This document shows, piece by piece, positions 30,212 through 39,340 of a DNA stretch of 64,000 nucleotides (within the stretch, counting starts at the first letter, position 1; every line of letters starts with the position of its first letter). The notes below the pieces were generated by a model. The model saw nothing but the letters and a program-made list of their open reading frames with translations, had not been told where the DNA came from and did no database searches. Source of the stretch: Janthinobacterium silvisoli (lineage in GTDB: Bacteria; Pseudomonadota; Gammaproteobacteria; Burkholderiales; Burkholderiaceae_D); contig NZ_JACHCL010000003.1 in assembly GCF_014200725.1 (NCBI RefSeq), forward strand, positions 372,001 through 436,000. Reading direction: 5' to 3'. The position numbers were made by a program, and so were the translations under genes.

Positions 30212-31219
30212 ATGAGCACCACCCATTTCAGCGCACCAGCCGCCGTTACGCTGCTGCTATTGGCCGCTACCAGCAGCGCCACAGCATCGACTTACGGCCC
30301 CGAGCTGCAAGGTTTTACGTATCCCCATCCCATCGAGTCGTTCAACTTCAGCTCGCAAGGACAGACCCTGAAAATGGCGTACATGGATGTGGCGCCCAAG
30401 GGCAAGCCCAACGGCCAGACGGCGGTGTTGCTGCATGGTAAAAACTTCTGTGCTGCCACCTGGGACCAGACGATCACGGCACTTTCCGACGCCGGCTACC
30501 GCGTGGTGGCGCCCGACCAGATCGGCTTTTGCGCCTCCAGCAAACCGGAACATTATCAATATACCTTCCAGCAACTGGCCGGCAATACCGCAGCCTTGCT
30601 GCAACATATAGGCATCACGCGCAGCGTCATCATCGGCCATTCGACAGGCGGCATGCTGGCCACGCGCTATGCGCTGATGTATCCGCAAGCCGTGTCGCGC
30701 CTGGTGCTGGTCAATCCGATCGGGCTGGAAGACTGGAAAGCGCTGGGCGTGCCCTACCGCACGGTGGACCAGTGGTATGAGCGCGAGCTGAAACTGAATG
30801 CCGACTCGGTGCGTTCGTATGAGAAATCGACGTATTACGTGAACCGCTGGAAACCGGAATACGAGCGCTGGGTGGACATGCTGGCCGGCCTGAACCAGGG
30901 TCCGGGCCACAAGCTGGTGGCGTGGAATTCGGCATTGATCTACGACATGATTTTTACACAACCCGTGATCTATGAATTCCCGCAGCTCAAAGTGCCCGTC
31001 ACCCTGATGATAGGCGACGCCGACACGACGGCCATCGGCAGCGATATCGCGCCACCAGAAGTGAAAGCCAAGCTGGGCCATTACGCCGTGCTGGGCAAGC
31101 AAGTGATCAAGCTGATCCCGCAAGGCCAGCTGGTCGAATTCCCCGGCCTGGGCCATGCGCCGCAGATGGAAGAACCAGCCGCTTTCCACAAAGAACTGTT
31201 GAAAGCGCTGGTGCAGTAA
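30212..31219 (+). CDS. Exported alpha/beta hydrolase
   Basis: 335 residues with a signal peptide (about 1-26, cleavage after ATAS). Alpha/beta-hydrolase fold: oxyanion-region LLHGKNFCAATW, nucleophile Ser in IIGHSTGGML (about 144), acid residue in MIGDADTTAIG and catalytic His in GLGHAPQMEE. It resembles epoxide hydrolase/haloperoxidase-like esterases; the substrate is unknown. The start has CGGAGTTTTC. It runs convergent with the second peptide-binding gene, with a single base between the stops, so both may use hairpin 31237-31278. Confidence 0.88.
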   Translation: MSTTHFSAPAAVTLLLLAATSSATASTYGPELQGFTYPHPIESFNFSSQGQTLKMAYMDVAPKGKPNGQTAVLLHGKNFCAATWDQTITALSDAGYRVVAPDQIGFCASSKPEHYQYTFQQLAGNTAALLQHIGITRSVIIGHSTGGMLATRYALMYPQAVSRLVLVNPIGLEDWKALGVPYRTVDQWYERELKLNADSVRSYEKSTYYVNRWKPEYERWVDMLAGLNQGPGHKLVAWNSALIYDMIFTQPVIYEFPQLKVPVTLMIGDADTTAIGSDIAPPEVKAKLGHYAVLGKQVIKLIPQGQLVEFPGLGHAPQMEEPAAFHKELLKALVQ

Positions 31220-31220
31220 G

Positions 31221-33023
31221 TTATTTAGCCGGTGAAGCAGGAGGAGTGGCCATATCGAGATATTGCCACTCCTCCTGCATGATCGGATGCTTCTTGTAGC
31301 CCAGTACGCTTTTTTGCGCCAGCATATTGCGGTAGCGTCCATACGCGATCATGGAACCGGCGTTCACTTCCAGCCGGCGCGCCATTTCATGGTAAAGCAG
31401 ATCGCGCTCGGGGCCGGCCGGCAATTTCTCGCTGGCCGCATACCATTGGTCGTATTGCGCATCCTGGTAACAGCCCGAATTGTTTTGATGCGTGTTCGGG
31501 CCGTAAAACAATTGCATGAAATTGCTGCCGTCAGGGTAGTCGGCCTGCCAGGGCGAGGCAAACGCCTGCAGCTTGCAATTCTTTTGCTCCTTGATCAAGT
31601 CGCCAAAGGTCAGCATCTGGCTTTCCATGCGAATATTGATCGACTTATAGGTCTTGCGCCACAGCTCAGCCTGCAGCTCGCCGGCGCTGCCCGCGCGCGA
31701 GGCAAAATGAATCACCATCGGCTTGCCATCTGGCAAGGTACGCCAGCCATCCTTGCCTACCTTGTAGCCGAACTGGTCGAGCAACTTGTTGGCCAGTGCC
31801 GGATCGTATTGCAGCAAGCTCCGGTAATGCGGATCGTGGCCCACCACGCCCGGCGGTATCGGATATTCCAGACGCTGGGCTTCGCCGTTCAAGGTGATGC
31901 GGATTTCTTCATTGACATCATGCGCCATCGCAATCGCGCGGCGCAAGGCGATCTTGTCCTTTGAAAAACCACCGACTACCGGATCTTGCATATTCCAGTA
32001 ATACGCGGTGATTTCCGGATCGAGCAAGCGCGACAACTGCATGCCCTTGGCGGCCAGTTCGGGGCGCAACTTGCCATTCAGCAGCGCTTTCGGCGCCAGT
32101 GCCCCACCCAGGCGGAACAGGTCGGCGGCGCCGCTCTGGAAGGACAGCCAGCGCGACTGGTCTTCCGTTTGCACGCTGATTTCAATACGGCCGATTTGCG
32201 GCATCTTCTTGCCCTTCATCTGCGACACGATGCGCTGGTCATCGGGATCGTCGCCGGGCGCCACATCCCAGGTTTGCGGCAAGTGATCGGTATTTTCATT
32301 GAGCACGATGCGGCTGCCGCGCACCCATTCCCCCAATTTATAAAAACCCGTGCCGACCGGGTTCGATGCCACTTCCCCCTTGCTGTCGCCATATTTCGCC
32401 ACCACTTCGTGCGCCACAGCCGCCGAGGCCGGCTGCGCCAGCAACATCGGCAAATTGAAATCGGTCTGTTTCAAATGGATGCGCAGGGTGTAGGGATCGA
32501 GCAATTCGAAACCGGCGATATTCTTGTTGTAATTAAATGATCCGCCTTTGCTGGCGGCCGCCGCCAGTTCATCGAGGCCAACCACCTTGCCATCGAACAG
32601 CCAGCTGTTCGGCGATGACAAACGCGGATCGAGCAAGCGCTTCCATGAATACACGAAGTCCGCCATCGTCAATTCGCGGCGCTTGCCGTTGAAAGCGGGA
32701 TCAGGCGTAAACACGATGCCTTTTTTCAGGCGGATGGTATAGGTCTTGCCATCGGCGGATATCTCCGGCATGGCGGCGGCCGCCTGCGGTATCACCTTCA
32801 CGGGGCGGGCCAGGTAATCATAGGTGTAGAGCGTGTCGAAGATGGCTTCTTCGATCATCAAGCCCCCCTCGTCAACTGTGGTGGCGGGATCGAGGCCGCT
32901 TTCGGCTGCTTCCATGATATAGCGCAAGACCTTGACCGGCTCCTGGGCATGGGCGGCAGGCAAGAGGGTCGGCAAGATGCAACAGACGGCCAGCGCCAGT
33001 TTGCGCATGCGTGGTGATTTCAT
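31221..33023 (-). CDS. Peptide ABC transporter substrate-binding protein (second copy)
   Basis: 600 residues. Signal peptide (cleavage after AHA, about 25), then an SBP-bac-5-type extracellular solute-binding protein of the DppA/OppA class. The sequence runs parallel to the 36.9-38.7 kb protein over nearly the whole length (shared FDTLYTYDYLARPVKVIPQAA, NPVGTGFYKLGEWVRG, QSRWLSFQSGAADLFRL). It is the last gene of the operon, 68 bases after the ATPase gene. The last codons form a 20-position inverted repeat. It probably delivers a different but related peptide to the same permease. Confidence 0.92.
   Translation of the reverse strand: MKSPRMRKLALAVCCILPTLLPAAHAQEPVKVLRYIMEAAESGLDPATTVDEGGLMIEEAIFDTLYTYDYLARPVKVIPQAAAAMPEISADGKTYTIRLKKGIVFTPDPAFNGKRRELTMADFVYSWKRLLDPRLSSPNSWLFDGKVVGLDELAAAASKGGSFNYNKNIAGFELLDPYTLRIHLKQTDFNLPMLLAQPASAAVAHEVVAKYGDSKGEVASNPVGTGFYKLGEWVRGSRIVLNENTDHLPQTWDVAPGDDPDDQRIVSQMKGKKMPQIGRIEISVQTEDQSRWLSFQSGAADLFRLGGALAPKALLNGKLRPELAAKGMQLSRLLDPEITAYYWNMQDPVVGGFSKDKIALRRAIAMAHDVNEEIRITLNGEAQRLEYPIPPGVVGHDPHYRSLLQYDPALANKLLDQFGYKVGKDGWRTLPDGKPMVIHFASRAGSAGELQAELWRKTYKSINIRMESQMLTFGDLIKEQKNCKLQAFASPWQADYPDGSNFMQLFYGPNTHQNNSGCYQDAQYDQWYAASEKLPAGPERDLLYHEMARRLEVNAGSMIAYGRYRNMLAQKSVLGYKKHPIMQEEWQYLDMATPPASPAK
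31237..31278. other. Long inverted repeat in the last codons of the second binding-protein gene
   Basis: GCAGGAGGAGTGGCcATATC and its complement around a GA centre match at 19 of 20 positions. It codes for EEWQYLDMATPPA. It lies 18 bases past the hydrolase stop and inside the opposite gene, without a T run. Confidence 0.75.
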
Positions 33024-33091
33024 GGGGAACTCTCAGTATGGGGCGGAGGACAGTAGCGGGGGCGCAGCATCAGCCTGCCCCCTTGATGTGT

Positions 33092-34783
33092 TTACAGTTG
33101 CACGCCGCGCGGAATCGCGCTCAGCAGGGTTTGCGTATAAGGATGGACCGGGTTGCGGTACAACTCGTCCGAATCGGCCATTTCCACCACCTGCCCCTTG
33201 TGCATCACCATCACCTGGTCGGCAATGTATTTCACCACCGACAAATCGTGCGAAATGAAAATATAGGACAGGCCGAATTCATCCTGCAAATCCTGCAACA
33301 GGTTCAGCACCTGCGCCTGCACCGACACGTCCAGCGCCGACACGGATTCATCGCAGACCAGGATTTCCGGCTGCATCGTCAGGCAGCGGGCAATCGCGAT
33401 ACGCTGCCGCTGGCCGCCGGAAAACTCGTGCGGATAACGGTGGAAAGCCTGTTCCGGCAAACCCACCTTATCGAGCAGCCAGTAAGCCTTGGCGATGCGT
33501 TCCTTGTCATTCGCACCGATGTTGTGGATGCGCATGGGTTCCAGCAAAATCTGGCCCACCGTAAAACGCGGATTCAGCGAAGCATAGGGATTCTGGAAGA
33601 TGATCTGGATGCGGCGTTTATACGGCAGGTATTCCTTGTTCGGCATGGAAATCAAATCCTTGCCGTGGAACATGGCCGTGCCCCCAGTGGCCTGGTGCAG
33701 CCGCAGCAGGGTCAAACCGACCGTGGTCTTGCCCGAGCCCGATTCGCCCACCACGCCAAGTGTCTTGCCGCGTGGCAAAGTAAACGACACATCCTTGACG
33801 GCCTGGAATTCGCGCTTGCCGAACCAGCCATCACGCAGATAAAAACTTTTACTGAGGTTTTTCACCACCAGCACCGGTTCGTCGCCTGGCGTGTAGCCGC
33901 GCGTGCGCTGGGCGATTTCCACGCCGGGGCCCGCCTTGCCTTCCATATAGTCGGCAATCACGGGCAAGCGCCATGGCCGCTCGTCCAGTGATGGGCGGCA
34001 ATGCAGCAAGGCCTGGGTATAAGTATCCTTGGCAGCCTCGAACACTTGCCGCACTTCCCCCGTCTCGCGCACTTCACCGTGGCGCATGACGATCACATGG
34101 TCGGCAATCTCGCCCACCAGGCCCAGGTCATGGGTAATGAACAGCACCGACATCTGGTGTTTCTTTTGCAGCGCGGCGATCAAATCCATGATCTGCTTCT
34201 GGATCGTCACGTCCAGCGCCGTGGTCGGCTCATCGGCAATCAACAATTTGGGTTCGCAGGCAATCGCCATGGCGATCATCACGCGCTGCTGCTGGCCGCC
34301 CGACATCTGGCTAGGGTAAGCGTCGATCTTGGTGGCCGGATCGGGAATGCCGACTTCTTCCAGCAGTTCCAAAGTACGCGCACGGGCCTGCTTGCGGTTC
34401 ATGCCCATGTGCTGGCGCAAGACTTCGGCGATCTGGAAACCCACCGTGAACACCGGATTCAATGACGACATCGGCTCCTGGAAGATCATCGAGATATCCT
34501 TGCCGCACATGGTGCGGCGTTCGGCAATCGACAATTCCAGCAGGTTGCGCCCGCCGAAATGGATACTCGATTGCGGATCGATGATGGTGTTGTCTGGCGG
34601 CAGCAGGCCCATCACGGCCAGCGAGCTGACGGACTTGCCGCTGCCCGATTCGCCCACCAGGGCCACGGTGCTGTTGCGCGGCACATCAAACGAAATGCCC
34701 TTGACGGCTTCAAAGGTATTTTTCTTATCCAAGCGGAAGATCACACGCAGGTCGCGCACTTCCAACAGGTTATTCTGGTCCAT
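33092..34783 (-). CDS. Peptide ABC transporter ATP-binding protein with two fused ATPase domains
   Basis: 563 residues from the ATG at 34783 (AGGAG six bases before). Two complete ATPase domains are joined in one chain, equivalent to DppD and DppF. The first has Walker A GESGSGKS (about 44-51) and signature MSGGQQQRVMIA; the second has GESGSGKTT (about 350) and FSGGQRQRIAIA. Both keep the Walker B and switch His regions (LLIADEPTTALDVT; LVCDESVSALDVS). An oligopeptide/dipeptide C-terminal linker sits after the first domain. It energises peptide import with the two permeases next to it. Confidence 0.95.
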   Translation of the reverse strand: MDQNNLLEVRDLRVIFRLDKKNTFEAVKGISFDVPRNSTVALVGESGSGKSVSSLAVMGLLPPDNTIIDPQSSIHFGGRNLLELSIAERRTMCGKDISMIFQEPMSSLNPVFTVGFQIAEVLRQHMGMNRKQARARTLELLEEVGIPDPATKIDAYPSQMSGGQQQRVMIAMAIACEPKLLIADEPTTALDVTIQKQIMDLIAALQKKHQMSVLFITHDLGLVGEIADHVIVMRHGEVRETGEVRQVFEAAKDTYTQALLHCRPSLDERPWRLPVIADYMEGKAGPGVEIAQRTRGYTPGDEPVLVVKNLSKSFYLRDGWFGKREFQAVKDVSFTLPRGKTLGVVGESGSGKTTVGLTLLRLHQATGGTAMFHGKDLISMPNKEYLPYKRRIQIIFQNPYASLNPRFTVGQILLEPMRIHNIGANDKERIAKAYWLLDKVGLPEQAFHRYPHEFSGGQRQRIAIARCLTMQPEILVCDESVSALDVSVQAQVLNLLQDLQDEFGLSYIFISHDLSVVKYIADQVMVMHKGQVVEMADSDELYRNPVHPYTQTLLSAIPRGVQL

Positions 34784-34792
34784 GAGCAACTC

Positions 34793-35914
34793 CTATTTCA
34801 CTTTGGGGTCGAGCGCATCGCGCAAGGCGTCGGTAAACAGCGAGAACGCCGTCACCAGCACGGCCATCGCCGCAGCGGCTGCCGTCAATTGCCACCACTT
34901 GCCCAGGATCAGCTCATTTTGTGCTTCGTTGAGCATGCTGCCCCACGACACGGTGCCCACCGGCACGCCAAAGCCGAGGAAACTCAAGATCACTTCAGCC
35001 TTGATGAAGCCCACTACCAGGATCGACATTTGCACCAGCGCCACATGGCTGATGTTGGGGAAAATGTGCGAAAACATCTTGCGCCAGTGCGAAGCGCCGA
35101 TGGCGTCGGCCGCCATCACGTATTCGCGCGCCTTGTGCTTGATATATTCGGCGCGGATCAAGCGGTAAGGTCCGGTCCAGCCCGTCAAGCCCAGGATCAG
35201 CACGATGGTCAGCACGCCTTTTTGCTGCAGCACGGCGGCCACCGTCAAGATCATCAAAATCGACGGGATCGAGGTGAAGATGCTGTAGAACCAGTTGAAG
35301 AAATCATCGACGATACCGCCGAAGTAACCGGACACGGCGCCAAACACGGTGCCCAGCACGACGGCCAGCAAGGCTGCCACCAGGCCCACCACGATCGACG
35401 TTTCGCCGCCCTTGATGGTTTTATCGATCACGTCATGGCCCCATTTATCGGCGCCGAACGGCAAGGTCGATGCCTTGTGGGTAATGACCTTCTTGGTCTT
35501 GCCCATGCTGGCGCGCAAGGCCGTCAAGTCGTCGGCCAAAGGATCGGTCACACCGTACATCTCGACACCAGCGGCCGGATTGCTGCCCATCTGGGTCCGC
35601 AGTTCGGCGATGTCGTCGGCCAGCGGATCGAGCACGTTGACCGGGGTCGGCGTGCTGTGTTCATCGGAGGCGTGCACCACGCCATCGACGCCATCGATGC
35701 CGCCGTCCGTATCGGCGCCGATAAAAGTAGGCGGCGCATAGCTGAGCGCCACTTCATCTTCCCAGTTCGCGCCCACCAGGCCGCTGGCCGAAGCGATCAT
35801 CAATAAGAAGAAGGCGCCGACGACTGCCAGCGAAACCATTGCCACCTTGTCGCCGCGCAAACGGCGCCACGCCAGTGCCCACAAGCCGGGCGAAGTATGT
35901 GTATTCGACATCAT
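34793..35914 (-). CDS. Peptide ABC transporter permease, DppC/OppC type, with periplasmic insert
   Basis: 373 residues. N-terminal helix (about 24-45), then an insert of about 100 periplasmic residues (50-150), then the usual permease core starting LPFGADKWGHDVIDKTIKGG and the EAA-type loop (EYVMAADAIGASHWRKM). The insert contains two similar blocks, DPLADDIAELRTQMG (96-110) and DPLADDLTALRASMG (124-138). The start could be the first or second of two ATGs. It ends nine bases before the ATPase gene and starts seven bases after the other permease. Confidence 0.93.
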   Translation of the reverse strand: MMSNTHTSPGLWALAWRRLRGDKVAMVSLAVVGAFFLLMIASASGLVGANWEDEVALSYAPPTFIGADTDGGIDGVDGVVHASDEHSTPTPVNVLDPLADDIAELRTQMGSNPAAGVEMYGVTDPLADDLTALRASMGKTKKVITHKASTLPFGADKWGHDVIDKTIKGGETSIVVGLVAALLAVVLGTVFGAVSGYFGGIVDDFFNWFYSIFTSIPSILMILTVAAVLQQKGVLTIVLILGLTGWTGPYRLIRAEYIKHKAREYVMAADAIGASHWRKMFSHIFPNISHVALVQMSILVVGFIKAEVILSFLGFGVPVGTVSWGSMLNEAQNELILGKWWQLTAAAAAMAVLVTAFSLFTDALRDALDPKVK

Positions 35915-35921
35915 TTCTTTC

Positions 35922-36860
35922 TTACTTCAGTTGTACGCGTGGATCGACCGCCTGATACAGCAGGTCGGTGAGCAGATTGAAGAGCATGGTGGCGGCCGCG
36001 ACATACACGGTGATCGCCTTGATCACCGGAAAATCGCTGCGCTCGACGGCCAAAATCACTTCGCGCCCGATGCCGGGAATGCCAAAGAAACGCTCCAGCA
36101 GGAAGGCGCCGATCAGCAGCGCCGGCAAGTTCGACATCACGTAGGTAATGATCGGGATGGCGGCATTGCGCAGCACGTGGACCCACATGATGCGGCCTTC
36201 GGAGAGGCCTTTGGCGCGCGCCGTGCGCACATAATCCTGGTTCGCTTCATCCAGCACGAAGGTGCGGAACAAACGCAGGGTCGGTGCGATCGAGACGGCC
36301 AGGCCGATCAGGATCGGCAAGGTGGAATAGCGCAGCAGGTTTTCCCAGAAACTGTCGCCCCAGCCTTGCACGGGGAACAGGCCCAGCTTGTAGGCAAAGC
36401 CGTACTGGAACACGATGATGTAGACCAGGATCGAAATCGACATGCCCACCGTGCAGGCGATCATGACGGCGCGGTCGGTCAAGGAGCCGCGCACGAAGGC
36501 AATCGCCAGCGCCAGCGCCACGCCGAAAAACGTTTCCAGCACGGTCAGCGGGATCAAGACCATCATCGATGGTCCCAGGCGTGAAGTGATGATGTGCGAC
36601 ACCGTCTCGCCCGTGGCCCAGCTCTGGCCAAAGTCAAAGGTGACGATCTGCTTGATGAAGATCCATAGCTGGATGTAATACGGTTGATCCACCCCCAGCT
36701 GGCGGCGGATATTGGCGATGCTTTCCGCATTCGACATCTTGCCGGCCAGGATGTAGGCCGGGTCGCCCCCCACCCAGTTAAACAGTATAAACACCAGCAA
36801 GACCACGCCCAGCATGGTAGGCAGCATCTGCCACAGGCGGCGCAGGATATAAGCAAACAT
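35922..36860 (-). CDS. Peptide ABC transporter permease, DppB/OppB type
   Basis: 312 residues with the typical DppB layout: N-terminal helix MFAYILRRLWQMLPTMLGVVLLV, a periplasmic part with LGVDQPYYIQLW, then the six-helix core with the EAA loop QDYVRTARAKGLSEGRIMWVH and the final DLLYQAVDPRVQLK. It pairs with the DppC-type permease in an operon with binding proteins on both ends. 28 bases separate it from the upstream binding-protein gene. Confidence 0.95.
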   Translation of the reverse strand: MFAYILRRLWQMLPTMLGVVLLVFILFNWVGGDPAYILAGKMSNAESIANIRRQLGVDQPYYIQLWIFIKQIVTFDFGQSWATGETVSHIITSRLGPSMMVLIPLTVLETFFGVALALAIAFVRGSLTDRAVMIACTVGMSISILVYIIVFQYGFAYKLGLFPVQGWGDSFWENLLRYSTLPILIGLAVSIAPTLRLFRTFVLDEANQDYVRTARAKGLSEGRIMWVHVLRNAAIPIITYVMSNLPALLIGAFLLERFFGIPGIGREVILAVERSDFPVIKAITVYVAAATMLFNLLTDLLYQAVDPRVQLK

Positions 36861-36888
36861 TGTATTTCCTTGTTGTGATCAGCCGCGC

Positions 36889-38736
36889 TTATTTGACCGC
36901 AGCCTTGGCAGGGGCAGCAGCTGGGGCGGTGGCAGGAGCATTCGCGTTATCGATGTCCATATACGCCCATTCCTGGAACAGGATAGGGTGCTTTTTGTAG
37001 CCCAGCACATTCTTTTGCGCCAGCATATTGCGGTAGCGTGCGTAACCGATCAGGGCGCCCGCATTGACTTCCAGGCGGCGGGCCATCTTGTGATACAGCT
37101 CGTCGCGCTCGGGGCTGGCCGGCATCGACTGGCTGGTTTCGTACCACTTGTCGTAGACCGGGTCCTGGTAGCAGCCATTATTGTTCTGGTGCGCATTCGG
37201 GCCATAGAACAGTTGCATGAAGTTATCGCCGTCCGGGTAATCGGCCAGCCATGGCGCCGTGCGCGTCTGCATCTTGCACTGCTTTTCCGTTTTCAAAATA
37301 TCGGAAAAGATCATGCGATCATTTTCCATGCGGATACCGATCGAGTTATACGTCTTGCGCCACATTTCAGCCTGCAGCACGCCATTGGCTTCATTGCGCG
37401 AAGCGTAACGTATCACCAGCGGTTTGCCGTCTGGCAAGGTACGCCAGCCATCGGGGCCCTTCTTGTAGCCGAACTTGTCGAGCAGCTTGTTGGCCAGCAC
37501 GGGATCGTATTGCAGCAAGCTTTTATAGTGCGGATCGTAGCCGACCACGCCAGGCGGGATCGGATAATCGAGGCGCTTGGCCTGGCCATTCCAGATGATG
37601 CGGATTTCTTCGTCGATATTGTGCGCCATGGCAATCGCGCGACGCAGGGCAATCTTTTCCTTGCTGAAGCCACCGAGCACGGGGTCTTCCATATTCCAGT
37701 AGTAATAACTGATTTCCGGATCCAGCAAGCGCGACAGTTGCACACCCTTCTCTGCCAGTTCAGGACGCAGCTTGCCGTTCAGCAGCGCTTTCGGCGCCAG
37801 CGGGCCATCGAGCCAGAACACATCGGTGCCGCCGCTCTGGAAGGACAGCCAGCGCGACTGGTCTTCCGTCATGACGGTAATTTCAATGCGGTCGATGGCG
37901 GGTATCGATTTACCCTGCATCTGGCGCACGATGCGCTGGTCGTCGGGATCGTCGCTGGGCAGGAAGTTCCATTTCTCGGGCAAATGCAGCGGATTCTTGT
38001 TGAGCACGATGCGGTTGCCGCGCACCCATTCACCCAAGGTGTAATAACCGGTGCCAACCGGGTTGGAAGCGACTTCGCCCTTTACGTCGCCATATTTTTC
38101 CACCACCTCGTGCGCCACGGCGGCGGTCGGCACATAGGCCAGGATCATGGGGAAATTGAAATCGGTCTTGGTGAGGGTGATGCGCAGGGTGTAGGGGTCG
38201 AGAATTTCCAGGCCGGCCACTTTCTTGCTGTAATCGAGCTTGTTCGTTTTAACGGCGTCCTTGGCCAGATCATCGAGGCCGACGACCTTGCCTTCAAACA
38301 ACCAGGTGTGTGGCGAAGACAGGCGGGGATCGAACAAACGCTTCCACGAATACACATAATCGGCCATCGTCAGTTCACGGCGCTTGCCGCCAAACGCGGG
38401 GTCGGGCGTAAACAAAATGCCTTTTTTCAGATGAATGGTATAGATCTTGCCATCGCTGGACACTTCCGGCATGGCCGCTGCTGCAGCCGGCACCACTTTT
38501 ACGGGACGGGCCAGGTAATCATAGGTGTACAGCGTGTCGAAAACAGCCTGGGTAATATGGTTGGAATACAGATCGCGCGCGGTGGCTGGGTCAAAACCCG
38601 TTTCGGCAGCGGGCAAAATATAACGCAAGGTTTTTACCTGCGTCGCTGCCGACTGGGCATCTGCGGCACTGGCGGCCAGCGGCAACGCTCCCAGACAGGC
38701 CAGCAGCGCCAGGCGCCGCATCCATGCTAACTTCAT
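36889..38736 (-). CDS. Peptide ABC transporter substrate-binding protein (first copy, operon start)
   Basis: 615 residues from the ATG at 38736 (GAAGGGTATGAC in front; the frame opens at 38781 without signal). Signal peptide MKLAWMRRLALLACLGALPLAASA, then an SBP-bac-5-type protein of the DppA/OppA class. The C terminus is an Ala/Pro-rich tail (NAPATAPAAAPAKAAVK) that the second copy lacks in this form. It should bind oligo- or dipeptides in the periplasm and pass them to the permease genes just downstream. First gene of the five-gene operon. Confidence 0.93.
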   Translation of the reverse strand: MKLAWMRRLALLACLGALPLAASAADAQSAATQVKTLRYILPAAETGFDPATARDLYSNHITQAVFDTLYTYDYLARPVKVVPAAAAAMPEVSSDGKIYTIHLKKGILFTPDPAFGGKRRELTMADYVYSWKRLFDPRLSSPHTWLFEGKVVGLDDLAKDAVKTNKLDYSKKVAGLEILDPYTLRITLTKTDFNFPMILAYVPTAAVAHEVVEKYGDVKGEVASNPVGTGYYTLGEWVRGNRIVLNKNPLHLPEKWNFLPSDDPDDQRIVRQMQGKSIPAIDRIEITVMTEDQSRWLSFQSGGTDVFWLDGPLAPKALLNGKLRPELAEKGVQLSRLLDPEISYYYWNMEDPVLGGFSKEKIALRRAIAMAHNIDEEIRIIWNGQAKRLDYPIPPGVVGYDPHYKSLLQYDPVLANKLLDKFGYKKGPDGWRTLPDGKPLVIRYASRNEANGVLQAEMWRKTYNSIGIRMENDRMIFSDILKTEKQCKMQTRTAPWLADYPDGDNFMQLFYGPNAHQNNNGCYQDPVYDKWYETSQSMPASPERDELYHKMARRLEVNAGALIGYARYRNMLAQKNVLGYKKHPILFQEWAYMDIDNANAPATAPAAAPAKAAVK

Positions 38737-39340
38737 GTCATACCCTTCATCTTGATTGTCTGCTGCACCGTATTGGTGCACTTTACTGGCATCCCCCTGG
38801 GATACAGGAAGACACCGCTAAAACCAGTTCATCCTCGCAAGATCTATGCCTTGTTTCCAACCCGACAAGCTGGTGTTCTGACTGCCTGAAAAACGCGTAA
38901 CGATAACGCATATTTTGCCCGCCGGGCGAAAAGAGCAGCCTCTTCAGGACAATGGCGTCGACACGATCCCCATCACGATATCAATTTGCTGCGTCGCAAT
39001 AGTGCGGCATTTTTTTCCCTCTGCCACGTATTGGTAAAAACCCTTACACGCAAGAATGGAGATCTTTTTAGCAAAAAGGAATAAAGCGAATATCGCATTG
39101 CAGCATAAAAATATTTTCATTTATGACAATGAACAAGTGTTACAAAATTGAGTGTTGTTTTCATCATGAATTGACATAGTTGCTCGTTGACAGCACTTCT
39201 CGCCTAGTGGTCTTATGAAAAAGCGGCAACTAAAAAGACGCCGTTTTTTTTCCATAGTGATTGCCGACGCAGCAATCGTCTTTCATACAAATAGTGATGC
39301 CAGCGACAGGGCAATCACGCTCACTTCGGGGTTTTTGAGA
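38737..39340. other. 604-bp divergent control region (peptide operon / receptor array)
   Basis: Contains promoters in both directions. On the plus side there are TTGACA copies at 39171-39176 and 39187-39192, and a terminator-like hairpin at 39218-39251. The frame opening at 39215 as an upstream extension of the receptor looks untranslated (Lys/Arg-rich, through the hairpin). No other ORF is supported. Confidence 0.5.
39218..39251 (+). terminator. Terminator-like hairpin in the leader of receptor 1
   Basis: AAAAAGCGGC (39218-39227) pairs with GCCGTTTTTT (39240-39249, one G-T pair) and the T run continues to 39251. It lies 90 bases upstream of the receptor start, so it would act in the leader (attenuation or the end of a short RNA). 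It could also work on the minus strand. Confidence 0.55.

Noticed and set aside
39215..39340. 42-residue N-terminal extension of receptor 1
   Set aside because: It runs through a terminator-like hairpin, is Lys/Arg-rich, and the paralogues begin at METVISRS-like sequences.
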